Shown: in pieces, positions 1 through 5,784 of the stretch | Numbering within the stretch: the first letter of the stretch is position 1 | Layout: every line of letters starts with the position of its first letter | The notes under the pieces: model-generated | Told to the model about the DNA's origin: nothing | The model's database searches: none | What the model saw: only the letters and a program-made list of their open reading frames with translations | NCBI GenBank assembly: GCA_964612075.1 | Contig: CAZTFC010000070.1 | Span: 1-8,390, forward strand | Direction: 5' to 3' | From: UBA2219 sp964612075 | GTDB lineage: Bacteria; Desulfobacterota; Deferrimicrobia; Deferrimicrobiales; Deferrimicrobiaceae | Length of the DNA stretch: 8,390 bases | Made by a program: the position numbers and the translations under genes

Positions 1-383
1 GCGGTGACGTACGGCACGCCGAGCGCGGCGCCCTGCCCGAACGTGACCGCGTCGGGCAGCGGGTGCACCCGGGACGGCTCGCACAGGGCGAACTCCGCGT
101 ACGAACCCGAGAGCGTCGCGCTGGTGTACACCCGGTCGCCCGGCGCGAAGCCGCCCGCCTCGCCGCCCACCGACTCCACGATCCCGGCGGCGTCGCTGCC
201 CGGGGTGTAGGGCAGGGCCGGTTTCCGCGCATAGGCGCCGGAGCGGATGTACGTCTCGACGGGGTTCACCCCCGCCGCCCGGACCCGGACCAGGAGCTGG
301 CCGGGGCCGGGAACGGGCGTGGGGACCTCCTCGAGCCGCATCATTTCCGGCGGGCCGAACTCGCGAACCCGGATCGCTCTCAT
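1..383 (-). CDS. Zeta-crystallin-type NAD(P)H:quinone oxidoreductase, N-terminal part (3' end beyond window)
   Basis: The reverse strand is open from an ATG at 383-381 to the left edge, giving 127 complete codons with no stop. The protein begins MRAIRVREFGPPEMMRLEEV and continues through a GroES-like domain of the medium-chain dehydrogenase/reductase superfamily: a GxxPxE stretch near residues 38-43 (GVNPVETY), YTPGSDAAGIVESVG at about 59-73, GDRVY at 82-86, and GAALGVPYVTA at the edge, which leads into the missing Rossmann nucleotide-binding domain. The family catalyses NADPH-dependent reduction of quinones or enones in the cytoplasm. The catalytic zinc ligands of alcohol dehydrogenases are not seen in this part, as expected for the quinone reductase branch. 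A Shine-Dalgarno AGGAAG (reverse strand, 395-390) lies 6 bases before the ATG. Complete members are about 320-330 residues, so roughly 60% of the gene is outside. The substrate cannot be told from this part. Confidence 0.9.
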   Translation of the reverse strand, partial: MRAIRVREFGPPEMMRLEEVPTPVPGPGQLLVRVRAAGVNPVETYIRSGAYARKPALPYTPGSDAAGIVESVGGEAGGFAPGDRVYTSATLSGSYAEFALCEPSRVHPLPDAVTFGQGAALGVPYVT

Positions 384-507
384 CTTTGTCTTCCTTTCCC
401 CCGGCGGTTTTTTTAAAACAGTCTGCCGGATGCCGGCGCCGCCCCGTTGTTTCCGGCGACGCCGAAGCGGTACACTGAAAGCATACGAAATCGGCGGGAG
501 GTGCGCC
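384..507. other. Divergent intergenic region
   Basis: This 124-base gap lies between the divergently transcribed quinone oxidoreductase and YtxH genes. It is less GC-rich than the genes. It holds a run of seven T followed by AAAA at 408-418 and a plausible plus-strand promoter at 447-476. No clear -35/-10 pair was found for the minus-strand gene, and no terminator-like hairpin is convincing. Confidence 0.6.
447..476 (+). promoter_or_regulatory. Possible sigma70-type promoter for the YtxH-S1 gene pair
   Basis: TTGTTT at 447-452 and TACACT at 471-476 are separated by 18 bases. The -10 matches the consensus at four of six positions and the -35 matches in its TTG. Transcription would start near 483, leaving a leader of about 25 bases that contains the GGGAGG ribosome binding site at 496-501. 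This is a pattern match only. Confidence 0.4.
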
Positions 508-855
508 ATGAGCGATAGCGACGGCAGGCTGATGACGGGTGCGTTGCTGGTGCTGACTGGAATGGTGCTGGGCGCGGGGGTCGCCCTCCTGTTCGCCCCC
601 CAGTCGGGGGAGAGGACGCGGGAGGACGTCGCCCGCTTTGCGAAAAAGGCGCGGCGCCGGGTGGAAGGGGCCGCGGGGGAATTCGCGGAGAGCGTCTCCG
701 GCATGGTCGACGACATCGAGCGCCGCTCCGAAGATCTCCTCGGGCAGGGCAAGGACCTGGCGAAGGAATCGAAGGGGGCCATCCTGGACGCGATCGACGA
801 AGGGCAGAAGCGGCTGGCGCGCCAGCGCGAGCGGCTGGCCGGCCTGCTGGGATAA
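508..855 (+). CDS. YtxH-domain small membrane-anchored protein
   Basis: This 115-residue protein has the YtxH-family layout: a short polar N-terminus, one hydrophobic segment at about residues 10-30 (GALLVLTGMVLGAGVALLFA), the junction motif FAPQSGERTRED at 29-40, then a long charged and probably amphipathic helical tail. The family is usually described as gas-vesicle or general-stress related in older annotations, but its molecular function is not established. It is probably held in the inner membrane with the tail in the cytoplasm. The ATG at 508 was chosen because GGGAGG (496-501) sits 6 bases upstream and the family hydrophobic segment starts soon after; the longer open frame upstream is non-coding in character. 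It lies 18 bases before the S1-domain gene, so the two are probably one transcript. The family assignment is firm; the role is unknown. Confidence 0.85.
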   Translation: MSDSDGRLMTGALLVLTGMVLGAGVALLFAPQSGERTREDVARFAKKARRRVEGAAGEFAESVSGMVDDIERRSEDLLGQGKDLAKESKGAILDAIDEGQKRLARQRERLAGLLG

Positions 856-873
856 CAAGGCGGGAAGGGCGGG

Positions 874-2115
874 ATGCGCATGGGATCGGACGAGGAACGG
901 CCGGACGCGCCGGCGGAGCCGGGCGCGGCGGAAGCCGAAGAAGAGGATTTCGGGAAGCTCCTGGAGCGGACCTTCGTGGCGCCGGCGCGCTACGACCCCG
1001 GGCAGAAGGTCCTCGCGCGGGTCATCAAGGTGACGCCCGAGTGGATCTTCCTCGACCTGGGGCGCAAGGGGGAGGGTGTCCTCGCGACGAAGGAGCTCGC
1101 GGACGAATCGGGGAACGTCCCGGTGAAGGAGGGCGACTCCCTGACGTCGTACTTCGTCTCCTCCGACGGCAGCGAGATGCGATTCACGACGCGGGTGGCG
1201 GGCGGCTCGGCCGGGAGCGCGCAGCTCGAGGACGCGTTCCGGACGGGCATCCCGGTCGACGGCCTGGTGGTGAAGGAGGTCAAGGGGGGGTTCGAGGTCC
1301 GGCTCCCCGGAAACGCCCGGGCGTTCTGCCCCTATTCGCAGATGGGGTCGCCGCGGGCCCGCGAGGGCGCGGAGGCGGTCGGCAAGCGGATCCCGTTCCG
1401 GATCTCCCAGTACGGCGAGAAGGGGCGCAACATCGTCGTGTCCCACCGCGTGCTGGTCGAGGAGGAAGAGGAGAGGAAGCGGGAGGAGTCGAAGGCGGTC
1501 CTGTCCGAGGGGATGGTGGTCCGGGGGAAGGTCACCTCCCTTCGGGACTTCGGGGCGTTCGTCGACATCGGCCCGATCGAGGGGCTGCTGCCCGTCTCGG
1601 AGATCGGCTGGGAGCGGGTCGAGGACATCCGGGAGGTCCTGTCCGCCGGGCAGGAGGTCGAGGTGGCGATCACCCGCCTCGACTGGGCGAACAAGCGGTT
1701 CACCTTCAGCCTGAAGAAGACGCTGGCGAACCCCTGGGAGGCCGCGGCGCAGCGGTTCCCCGCGGGATCGACCCACGCGGGGAAAGTCGTGCGCCTCGCG
1801 GCGTTCGGGGCGTTCGTTTCCCTGGGGGGCGGGATCGACGGCCTGCTGCACATCTCCCGGCTGGGGGGCGGCAGGAAGATCAAATCCGCCGGGGAGGCGG
1901 TCGCCGTGGGGCAGGAGCTCCTGGTCAAGGTGGAATCGGCGGACCCGGCGAAGCGCCGGATCGCCCTCTCCCTCGTCGGCGCGGAGGAGCAGGAGGCCCC
2001 CGGCGGGGAAGAGGACGATTACCGGAAATACATGGACAAGCCGTCCGGCGAAGCGGGCATCGGGGCGCTCGGGGAGGCCATCCGGGCAAAGATCGAGCAG
2101 AAGAAAGGGAAGTGA
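874..2115 (+). CDS. Four-domain S1 RNA-binding protein (ribosomal protein S1-like)
   Basis: The 413-residue protein has an acidic N-terminal tail (about 1-40) followed by four S1/OB-fold modules at roughly 43-109, 125-193, 211-283 and 298-369, and a charged C-terminal tail ending in KIEQKKGK. Modules 3 and 4 are canonical, with DFGAFVDIGPIEGLLPVSEI at 225-244 and AFGAFVSLGGGIDGLLHISR at 310-329. Modules 1 and 2 are more divergent, although module 2 keeps the RAFCPYSQM stretch found in S1-like proteins. Such proteins bind single-stranded RNA and may act in translation initiation or RNA turnover. With four rather than six modules it is shorter than the usual proteobacterial RpsA, so it is probably a paralogue rather than the main ribosomal S1, but the window cannot prove this. 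GGGAAGG (862-868) precedes the ATG at 874; an in-frame ATG at 880 is an alternative. It follows the YtxH gene by 18 bases. Confidence 0.88.
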   Translation: MRMGSDEERPDAPAEPGAAEAEEEDFGKLLERTFVAPARYDPGQKVLARVIKVTPEWIFLDLGRKGEGVLATKELADESGNVPVKEGDSLTSYFVSSDGSEMRFTTRVAGGSAGSAQLEDAFRTGIPVDGLVVKEVKGGFEVRLPGNARAFCPYSQMGSPRAREGAEAVGKRIPFRISQYGEKGRNIVVSHRVLVEEEEERKREESKAVLSEGMVVRGKVTSLRDFGAFVDIGPIEGLLPVSEIGWERVEDIREVLSAGQEVEVAITRLDWANKRFTFSLKKTLANPWEAAAQRFPAGSTHAGKVVRLAAFGAFVSLGGGIDGLLHISRLGGGRKIKSAGEAVAVGQELLVKVESADPAKRRIALSLVGAEEQEAPGGEEDDYRKYMDKPSGEAGIGALGEAIRAKIEQKKGK

Positions 2116-2142
2116 CCGTTCCGGGGGGCGGCCCCGTCGGGG

Positions 2143-2880
2143 CTACAGCTCCATCTTCCCCAGGAAATACGGCATCTGGAGCCGCCACCACTGCCAGTCG
2201 TGGTTGACGTCGCGCCCCCAGTAGTCGAACCACGCGGGAACCCCCAGCGCGGACAGGATCTTCTGGAGCGCGCGGGTTTCCGCGAGCGTATCCTCCTCCC
2301 ACGCACCCTGTCCCGAGCAGACCACGATCCGGGCCCGGCGGAACCGGTCGAGGTACCAGGGGTCCGCGAGGTTCGGCAGGTATGCGAGCGGCGAGTTGAA
2401 GTAGACGCTGTCGTCCATGTATTCGCCGAGCAGCGATTTCAGGGAATACCGGCCGGACAGGGCGATCAGGGAATCGAAGAGGTCGGGGTGCCGGAACAGG
2501 AAGTTCGCGGCGTGGTACCCGCCCATGCCGCACCCGGTGGCGAGGATCCCTTCCGCCCGGGGAAGAAGGCCCCGGACGAACGGCGCCGCCTCTTCCACAA
2601 CGTACCGGTCGTACTGGTTGTGCCGGAGGCCCCGCTGCGGGGGGGGGACGTACTCGTTCGCCCAGGACTGGTGGTCGACGCCGTCCAGGGTGAACAGCGT
2701 CACGGCGCCCGACTCGATGAAGGGGCGGCACGCCTCGACCATTCCGGAGTCCTCGTATTCGTGGAACCGCCCCCCCCGGGTCGGGAACACGACCACCGGC
2801 TTCCCGGCGTTCCCGTAAACCTTCATCTCCATGTCCTGCCCGAGGTTCCGGCTGTATGCGCGATGGTACTCGGCGTTCAT
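2143..2880 (-). CDS. Esterase-family alpha/beta hydrolase with altered nucleophile elbow
   Basis: This 245-residue protein begins MNAEYHRAYSRNLGQDMEMK and resembles the putative esterase (PF00756-like) group of short cytoplasmic alpha/beta hydrolases. Landmarks are PVVVFPTRGGRFHEYEDSGM at 28-47, the nucleophile-elbow strand ILATGCGMGGYHAANF at 112-127, HPDLFDSLIALSG at 131-143, GQGAWEE at 190-196 and DVNHDWQWW at 224-232, with His227 a good candidate for the catalytic histidine. The elbow, normally G-x-S-x-G (TGCSMG or TGCSFG in relatives), reads GCGMG here, so the expected Ser118 is Gly (codon complement gcc at 2527-2529). The protein may therefore be inactive or have another role. The ATG at 2880 was chosen by similarity to the usual N-terminus; a longer frame up to 2967 would run through the hrcA promoter and CIRCE. 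No clear Shine-Dalgarno precedes it. It is convergent with the S1 gene (27-base gap) and divergent from hrcA. Confidence 0.85.
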   Translation of the reverse strand: MNAEYHRAYSRNLGQDMEMKVYGNAGKPVVVFPTRGGRFHEYEDSGMVEACRPFIESGAVTLFTLDGVDHQSWANEYVPPPQRGLRHNQYDRYVVEEAAPFVRGLLPRAEGILATGCGMGGYHAANFLFRHPDLFDSLIALSGRYSLKSLLGEYMDDSVYFNSPLAYLPNLADPWYLDRFRRARIVVCSGQGAWEEDTLAETRALQKILSALGVPAWFDYWGRDVNHDWQWWRLQMPYFLGKMEL

Positions 2881-2926
2881 GGGGGAATCGTCGCAGGCGG
2901 GGAGCCCGGCGTCAAGCCGCCTTCCC

Positions 2927-2956
2927 TTGACACCGGCGGGCGGCGGCTGGTAGATT
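2927..2956 (+). promoter_or_regulatory. Sigma70-type promoter of the hrcA-grpE-dnaJ operon
   Basis: A perfect TTGACA (-35) at 2927-2932 and TAGATT (-10) at 2951-2956 are separated by 18 bases. TGG directly before the -10 gives an extended -10 element. Transcription would start near 2963, at the first bases of the CIRCE repeat, the usual position for HrcA-controlled promoters. The match is strong for such a GC-rich genome, though the start site is inferred. Confidence 0.75.
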
Positions 2957-2960
2957 ACGG

Positions 2961-2987
2961 TTAGCACTCTTGACTTGGGAGTGCTAA
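2961..2987 (+). promoter_or_regulatory. CIRCE operator (HrcA binding site)
   Basis: TTAGCACTC at 2961-2969 and its exact inverted copy GAGTGCTAA at 2979-2987 flank a 9-base spacer. This is an exact match to the CIRCE consensus TTAGCACTC-N9-GAGTGCTAA. HrcA, encoded just downstream, binds it as a dimer and represses transcription; heat or unfolded protein relieves repression through chaperone titration in the systems studied. Here it overlaps the predicted transcription start and the leader of hrcA, so autoregulation is expected. It could also form a stem-loop in the mRNA leader. Confidence 0.97.
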
Positions 2988-2995
2988 ACCGTGGC

Positions 2996-3003
2996 GGGAG
3001 AAG
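2996..3003 (+). promoter_or_regulatory. Ribosome binding site deciding the hrcA start
   Basis: GGGAGAAG lies 5 bases before the ATG at 3009 (8 bases counted from GGGAG) and outside the CIRCE stem. The alternative in-frame GTG at 2991 has only GGGAG at 2977-2981, part of which would be buried in a CIRCE stem-loop. This favours the ATG. Confidence 0.55.
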
Positions 3004-3008
3004 ATGAA

Positions 3009-4052
3009 ATGGCTTTCGGAGTCGATGAACGCGCGGCCCAGGTCCTGTGCTACATCGTCGAGGATTACGTCGCGACGGCGGAGCCCGTCGGCTCGCGGAC
3101 CGTGTCCAAGAAGATGGGACAGGCGCTTTCCCCCGCGACGATCCGCAACATCATGGCGGACCTCGAGGAGATGGGGTTCCTGGCCCAGCCGCACACCTCC
3201 GCGGGGCGCATCCCCACGGGCGCGGGGTTCCGTTTCTACATCGACCACCTTCTTCTGCGGCGCAGCCTCGTGCAGGGGGAGGTGGAGCGGCTGAACCAGG
3301 CCGCCCACGAAGGCGTCGGGAACGCTTCCGCGGACGAGCTGGTCCGCCAGGTGAGCCGGCTGCTCGCGAACCTGGCGTGCCAGGCGAGCGTGGTGATCGT
3401 CTCGCGCCCCGACGAGCAGAGGCTGCGCTCGGTGAGCCTCATGCGCGCGTCGGCGGACAAGATCCTCCTGGTGGCCGTCATGCAGAGCGGCTACGTGCAG
3501 CACCGCCTGATCGAGGGGGAGCCCGACGTCACGGCGGACGAGCTCGAGAAGATCAACGCCTACCTGAACGGCCTGGCGGAGGGGATCACGCTGGCGCAGC
3601 TGCGCGTGCGGGTCCGCGCGGAGCTGCGGAGGGAGAAGGCGCGGTACGACCGGGTGATGCACCGCGCCCTGACCATGGGCGCCAGGGCGCTGGCCGACAG
3701 CGGCCCGGGCGAGGTGTTCGTCGAGGGGCGCGCCAACATCCTCGACCAGCCGGAGTTCGCCGAGGACGTCCAGCGGCTGAAGCGCGTCCTGCGCGCTTTC
3801 GAGGAGAAGACCGTGATCTTCCGGCTGCTCGACCGCGCGATGGCGAGCCAGGCGATCCAGGTGTCCATCGGTCCGGAGAACCCGGTCGAGGAGCTGGGGG
3901 ACGTGTCGGTGGTGGCGTCCGGGTACCGGCAGGGATCCTCCGCGATGGGAAGCATCGGGCTGATCGGCCCCGTGCGAATGGATTACTCCCGGGTGATCCC
4001 CCTGGTGGAGTACACGGCGAACCTGCTCACGACGATGTTCGGGCAAAGGTGA
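3009..4052 (+). CDS. hrcA: Heat-inducible transcription repressor HrcA
   Basis: This 347-residue protein matches HrcA over its full length. The N-terminal winged-helix region has VDERAAQVLCYIVEDYVATA at 5-24, PVGSRTVSKK at 26-35, the recognition-helix segment SPATIRNIMADLEEMGFL at 41-58 and the wing PHTSAGRIPT at 61-70. The C-terminal dimerisation part ends with the typical GSIGLIGPVRMDYSRVIPLV at 314-333. HrcA represses chaperone operons by binding CIRCE, and a perfect CIRCE lies just upstream, so the gene is expected to repress itself and the genes after it. The ATG at 3009 was chosen for its Shine-Dalgarno; a GTG at 2991 would add six residues (MAGEDE). The length is normal and no key motif is missing. 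grpE follows after 45 bases. Confidence 0.97.
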   Translation: MAFGVDERAAQVLCYIVEDYVATAEPVGSRTVSKKMGQALSPATIRNIMADLEEMGFLAQPHTSAGRIPTGAGFRFYIDHLLLRRSLVQGEVERLNQAAHEGVGNASADELVRQVSRLLANLACQASVVIVSRPDEQRLRSVSLMRASADKILLVAVMQSGYVQHRLIEGEPDVTADELEKINAYLNGLAEGITLAQLRVRVRAELRREKARYDRVMHRALTMGARALADSGPGEVFVEGRANILDQPEFAEDVQRLKRVLRAFEEKTVIFRLLDRAMASQAIQVSIGPENPVEELGDVSVVASGYRQGSSAMGSIGLIGPVRMDYSRVIPLVEYTANLLTTMFGQR

Positions 4053-4097
4053 TCCGCCCGGCTCGTTCCCTTACACCGGATACAGGAGAGGAAGCGG

Positions 4098-4667
4098 ATG
4101 GAAGATAAGGACAAGGAAGCTTTGTACGGCCAGGCCGCCCCCGGGGAGGACGAGGGGGAGCCGCGGCCCGTGCCGGGGGTTTCCCCGGACGGCGGGACCC
4201 CCGGTGCGCCGGACGAGGCGGAGGAGCTGCGGAGCCGCCTCGCGTACCTGATGGCGGAGTTCGACAATTTCCGCAAGCGGGCCGCCCGCGAGCGGGAAGC
4301 GCAGGAGGCGTACGGCAACGAGAGGCTGCTCAAGGCGGTCCTCCCGTTCCTCGACAACCTGGAGCGGGCGCTGGGGCAGGAGGGGGCGTCCGCGGAGGCG
4401 ATCCTTTCGGGGGTCCGGATGACGTACGACGGCTTCCTCGCGGAATTGCGCAAGTACGGCCTGGAGCAGCTGTCCTCCGTCGGGAACATGTTCGATCCCT
4501 CCCTGCACGAGGCGGTCGGCGCCGTGCCCTGGGGGGGGAAGCCCGAGGGGACGGTGCTTTCCGAGTCGCGCAGGGGGTACATGCTGAACGGGCGGCTGCT
4601 GCGTCCCGCCCAGGTGCTGGTGGCCGCGGCCCCGCCCGCGGACGATTCCCGCGGGCAGGAGGCGTGA
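4098..4667 (+). CDS. grpE: GrpE, nucleotide exchange factor for DnaK
   Basis: The 189-residue protein has a variable acidic N-terminal tail (about 1-40), a long helical stretch with the conserved LMAEFDNFRKRAARE at 51-65 and LLKAVLPFLDNLERAL at 77-92, and the C-terminal beta domain carrying the GrpE signature: MFDPSLHEAVG at 131-141 and GTVLSESRRGYMLNGRLLRP at 151-170. GrpE forms a dimer that releases ADP from DnaK during the chaperone cycle in the cytoplasm. The ATG at 4098 is preceded by overlapping AGGAG and GAGGA sites at 4084-4092. It sits between hrcA and dnaJ, only 7 bases before the dnaJ start. The usual partner gene dnaK does not follow it. Heat-shock control through the upstream CIRCE is expected. 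Confidence 0.96.
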   Translation: MEDKDKEALYGQAAPGEDEGEPRPVPGVSPDGGTPGAPDEAEELRSRLAYLMAEFDNFRKRAAREREAQEAYGNERLLKAVLPFLDNLERALGQEGASAEAILSGVRMTYDGFLAELRKYGLEQLSSVGNMFDPSLHEAVGAVPWGGKPEGTVLSESRRGYMLNGRLLRPAQVLVAAAPPADDSRGQEA

Positions 4668-4674
4668 GGCGGCC

Positions 4675-5784
4675 GTGGCGACGAAGCGAGACTACTACGA
4701 GGTCCTGGGCGTCACCCGCGACGCCTCCCAGGACGACATCAAGAAGGCGTTCCGGAAGCTCGCCCTCGAGCATCACCCCGACCGGAACAAGTCCGACGCC
4801 TCCGCGGAAGAGCGGTTCAAGGAGCTGAACGAGGCGTACTCGGTCCTGTCCGACCCCGACAAGCGCCAGCAGTACGACCGGTTCGGGCACGCCGGCCCCG
4901 CGGGCGGCGGCTTCGGGGGGTTCGAGGACTTCCAGGGGATGGGGGTCGAGGACATCATCAACGATTTCTTCGGGGGGATCTTCGGCGGGGGCGGGGGGGG
5001 GACGCGCCCGCGGCGCGGCGCCGACCTCCGGTACGACCTGACCATCACGTTCGACGAGGCGGTCTTCGGCGCCGACAAGGAGATCGTCGTCCCCCGGACC
5101 GCCGGGTGCGGCGAATGCGGCGGGACGGGGGCGAGGAAGGGAAGCCGCCCCGAGAAGTGCGGCGCCTGCAACGGGCGCGGGCAGGTCACGATGCAGCAGG
5201 GGTTCTTCTCCATACGCCGGACGTGCAGCCGCTGCGGCGGCACCGGCCAGGTGGTCAAGGACCCGTGCGGGAAGTGCTCGGGCACCGGTTTCGTGCGGGA
5301 GAGCCGCACGCTCAAGGTCAAGGTCCCGCCGGGGGTCGAGACCGGCACGCGCCTCAAGCTCCGGGGGGAAGGGGAAGCGGGCCCCTCGGGCGGGCCGTCC
5401 GGGGACCTGTACGTCGCGATCGAAGTGCAGGAACATCCCTTCTTCGTCCGGGAGGGGCCGGACCTCTTCTGCGAGGTGCCGATCACGTTCCCCCAGGCGG
5501 CGATGGGCGCGAAGATCTTCGTGCCCACCCTCTCCGGGAAGAAGGAGCTGTCCATCCCTTCCGGCACGGCGTCGGGGCACGAATTCGTCATGCGCGGGGA
5601 AGGGGTCGCCTCCCTTTCCTCCGGGCGGCGCGGGAACCTCGTCATCCGCGTGCTGATCGAGGTGCCGAAGAAGCTCACGAAGCGGCAGAAGGAGCTGCTC
5701 GAGGAGTTCCAGAAGCTGTCCGAGGCGTCTCCCGGCCCCATCTCCTCCGGCTTCTTCGAGAAGGTCAAGGAGATCTTCGGTTGA
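4675..5784 (+). CDS. dnaJ: Chaperone protein DnaJ (type I, Hsp40)
   Basis: The 369-residue protein is a complete type I DnaJ. The J domain (about 5-70) contains the HPD motif at 34-36 that stimulates DnaK ATPase activity. A Gly/Phe-rich region follows at about 74-110. The zinc-finger region has four C-x-x-C-x-G-x-G repeats at Cys145/148, 162/165, 184/187 and 198/201, so all eight zinc ligands are present. The C-terminal substrate-binding domains run from about 209 to the end. It delivers unfolded clients to DnaK in the cytoplasm. The start is a GTG 7 bases after the grpE stop, with AGGAGG at 4657-4662 and a second purine-rich stretch nearer; the protein from this GTG starts exactly where family members do (ATKRDYYEVLGV). 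A run of nine G at 4993-5001 encodes part of the glycine tract. The stop codon overlaps the start of the next gene. Confidence 0.97.
   Translation: MATKRDYYEVLGVTRDASQDDIKKAFRKLALEHHPDRNKSDASAEERFKELNEAYSVLSDPDKRQQYDRFGHAGPAGGGFGGFEDFQGMGVEDIINDFFGGIFGGGGGGTRPRRGADLRYDLTITFDEAVFGADKEIVVPRTAGCGECGGTGARKGSRPEKCGACNGRGQVTMQQGFFSIRRTCSRCGGTGQVVKDPCGKCSGTGFVRESRTLKVKVPPGVETGTRLKLRGEGEAGPSGGPSGDLYVAIEVQEHPFFVREGPDLFCEVPITFPQAAMGAKIFVPTLSGKKELSIPSGTASGHEFVMRGEGVASLSSGRRGNLVIRVLIEVPKKLTKRQKELLEEFQKLSEASPGPISSGFFEKVKEIFG
5767..5772 (+). promoter_or_regulatory. Ribosome binding site supporting the TTG start at 5781
   Basis: AAGGAG inside the 3' end of dnaJ lies 8 bases before the TTG at 5781, which overlaps the dnaJ stop as TTGA. 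The position is ideal, and translation from it gives a signal peptide immediately, which supports this start and suggests translational coupling to dnaJ. Confidence 0.7.

Noticed and set aside
63..416. Plus-strand open frames over 4-416
   Set aside because: They are shadows of the minus-strand quinone oxidoreductase gene, which shows a clear family match and a ribosome binding site.
401..420. Rho-independent terminator at the T-run 408-414
   Set aside because: No stable stem lies directly before the T-run, and the run sits between divergent gene starts where no transcript is expected to end.
2116..2142. Terminator between the convergent S1 and esterase genes
   Set aside because: Small GGGG/CCCC stems at 2125-2142 are possible, but they compete with each other and no T-run follows on either strand.
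2881..2967. N-terminal extension of the esterase to a start at 2967
   Set aside because: It would run through the hrcA promoter and CIRCE, has no ribosome site or family similarity, and the family N-terminus fits the ATG at 2880.
4993..5001. Runs of eight or nine G (also 2639-2647 and 4531-4538) as phase-variation sites
   Set aside because: They encode glycine or proline tracts in housekeeping genes in a very GC-rich genome; all three frames are intact. They are possible sequencing weak points, not evidence of phase variation.
5106..5780. Open frame upstream of the TTG at 5781, overlapping dnaJ in another frame
   Set aside because: It is the stop-free shadow of the dnaJ zinc-finger and C-terminal region; the true protein starts with the signal peptide at 5781.
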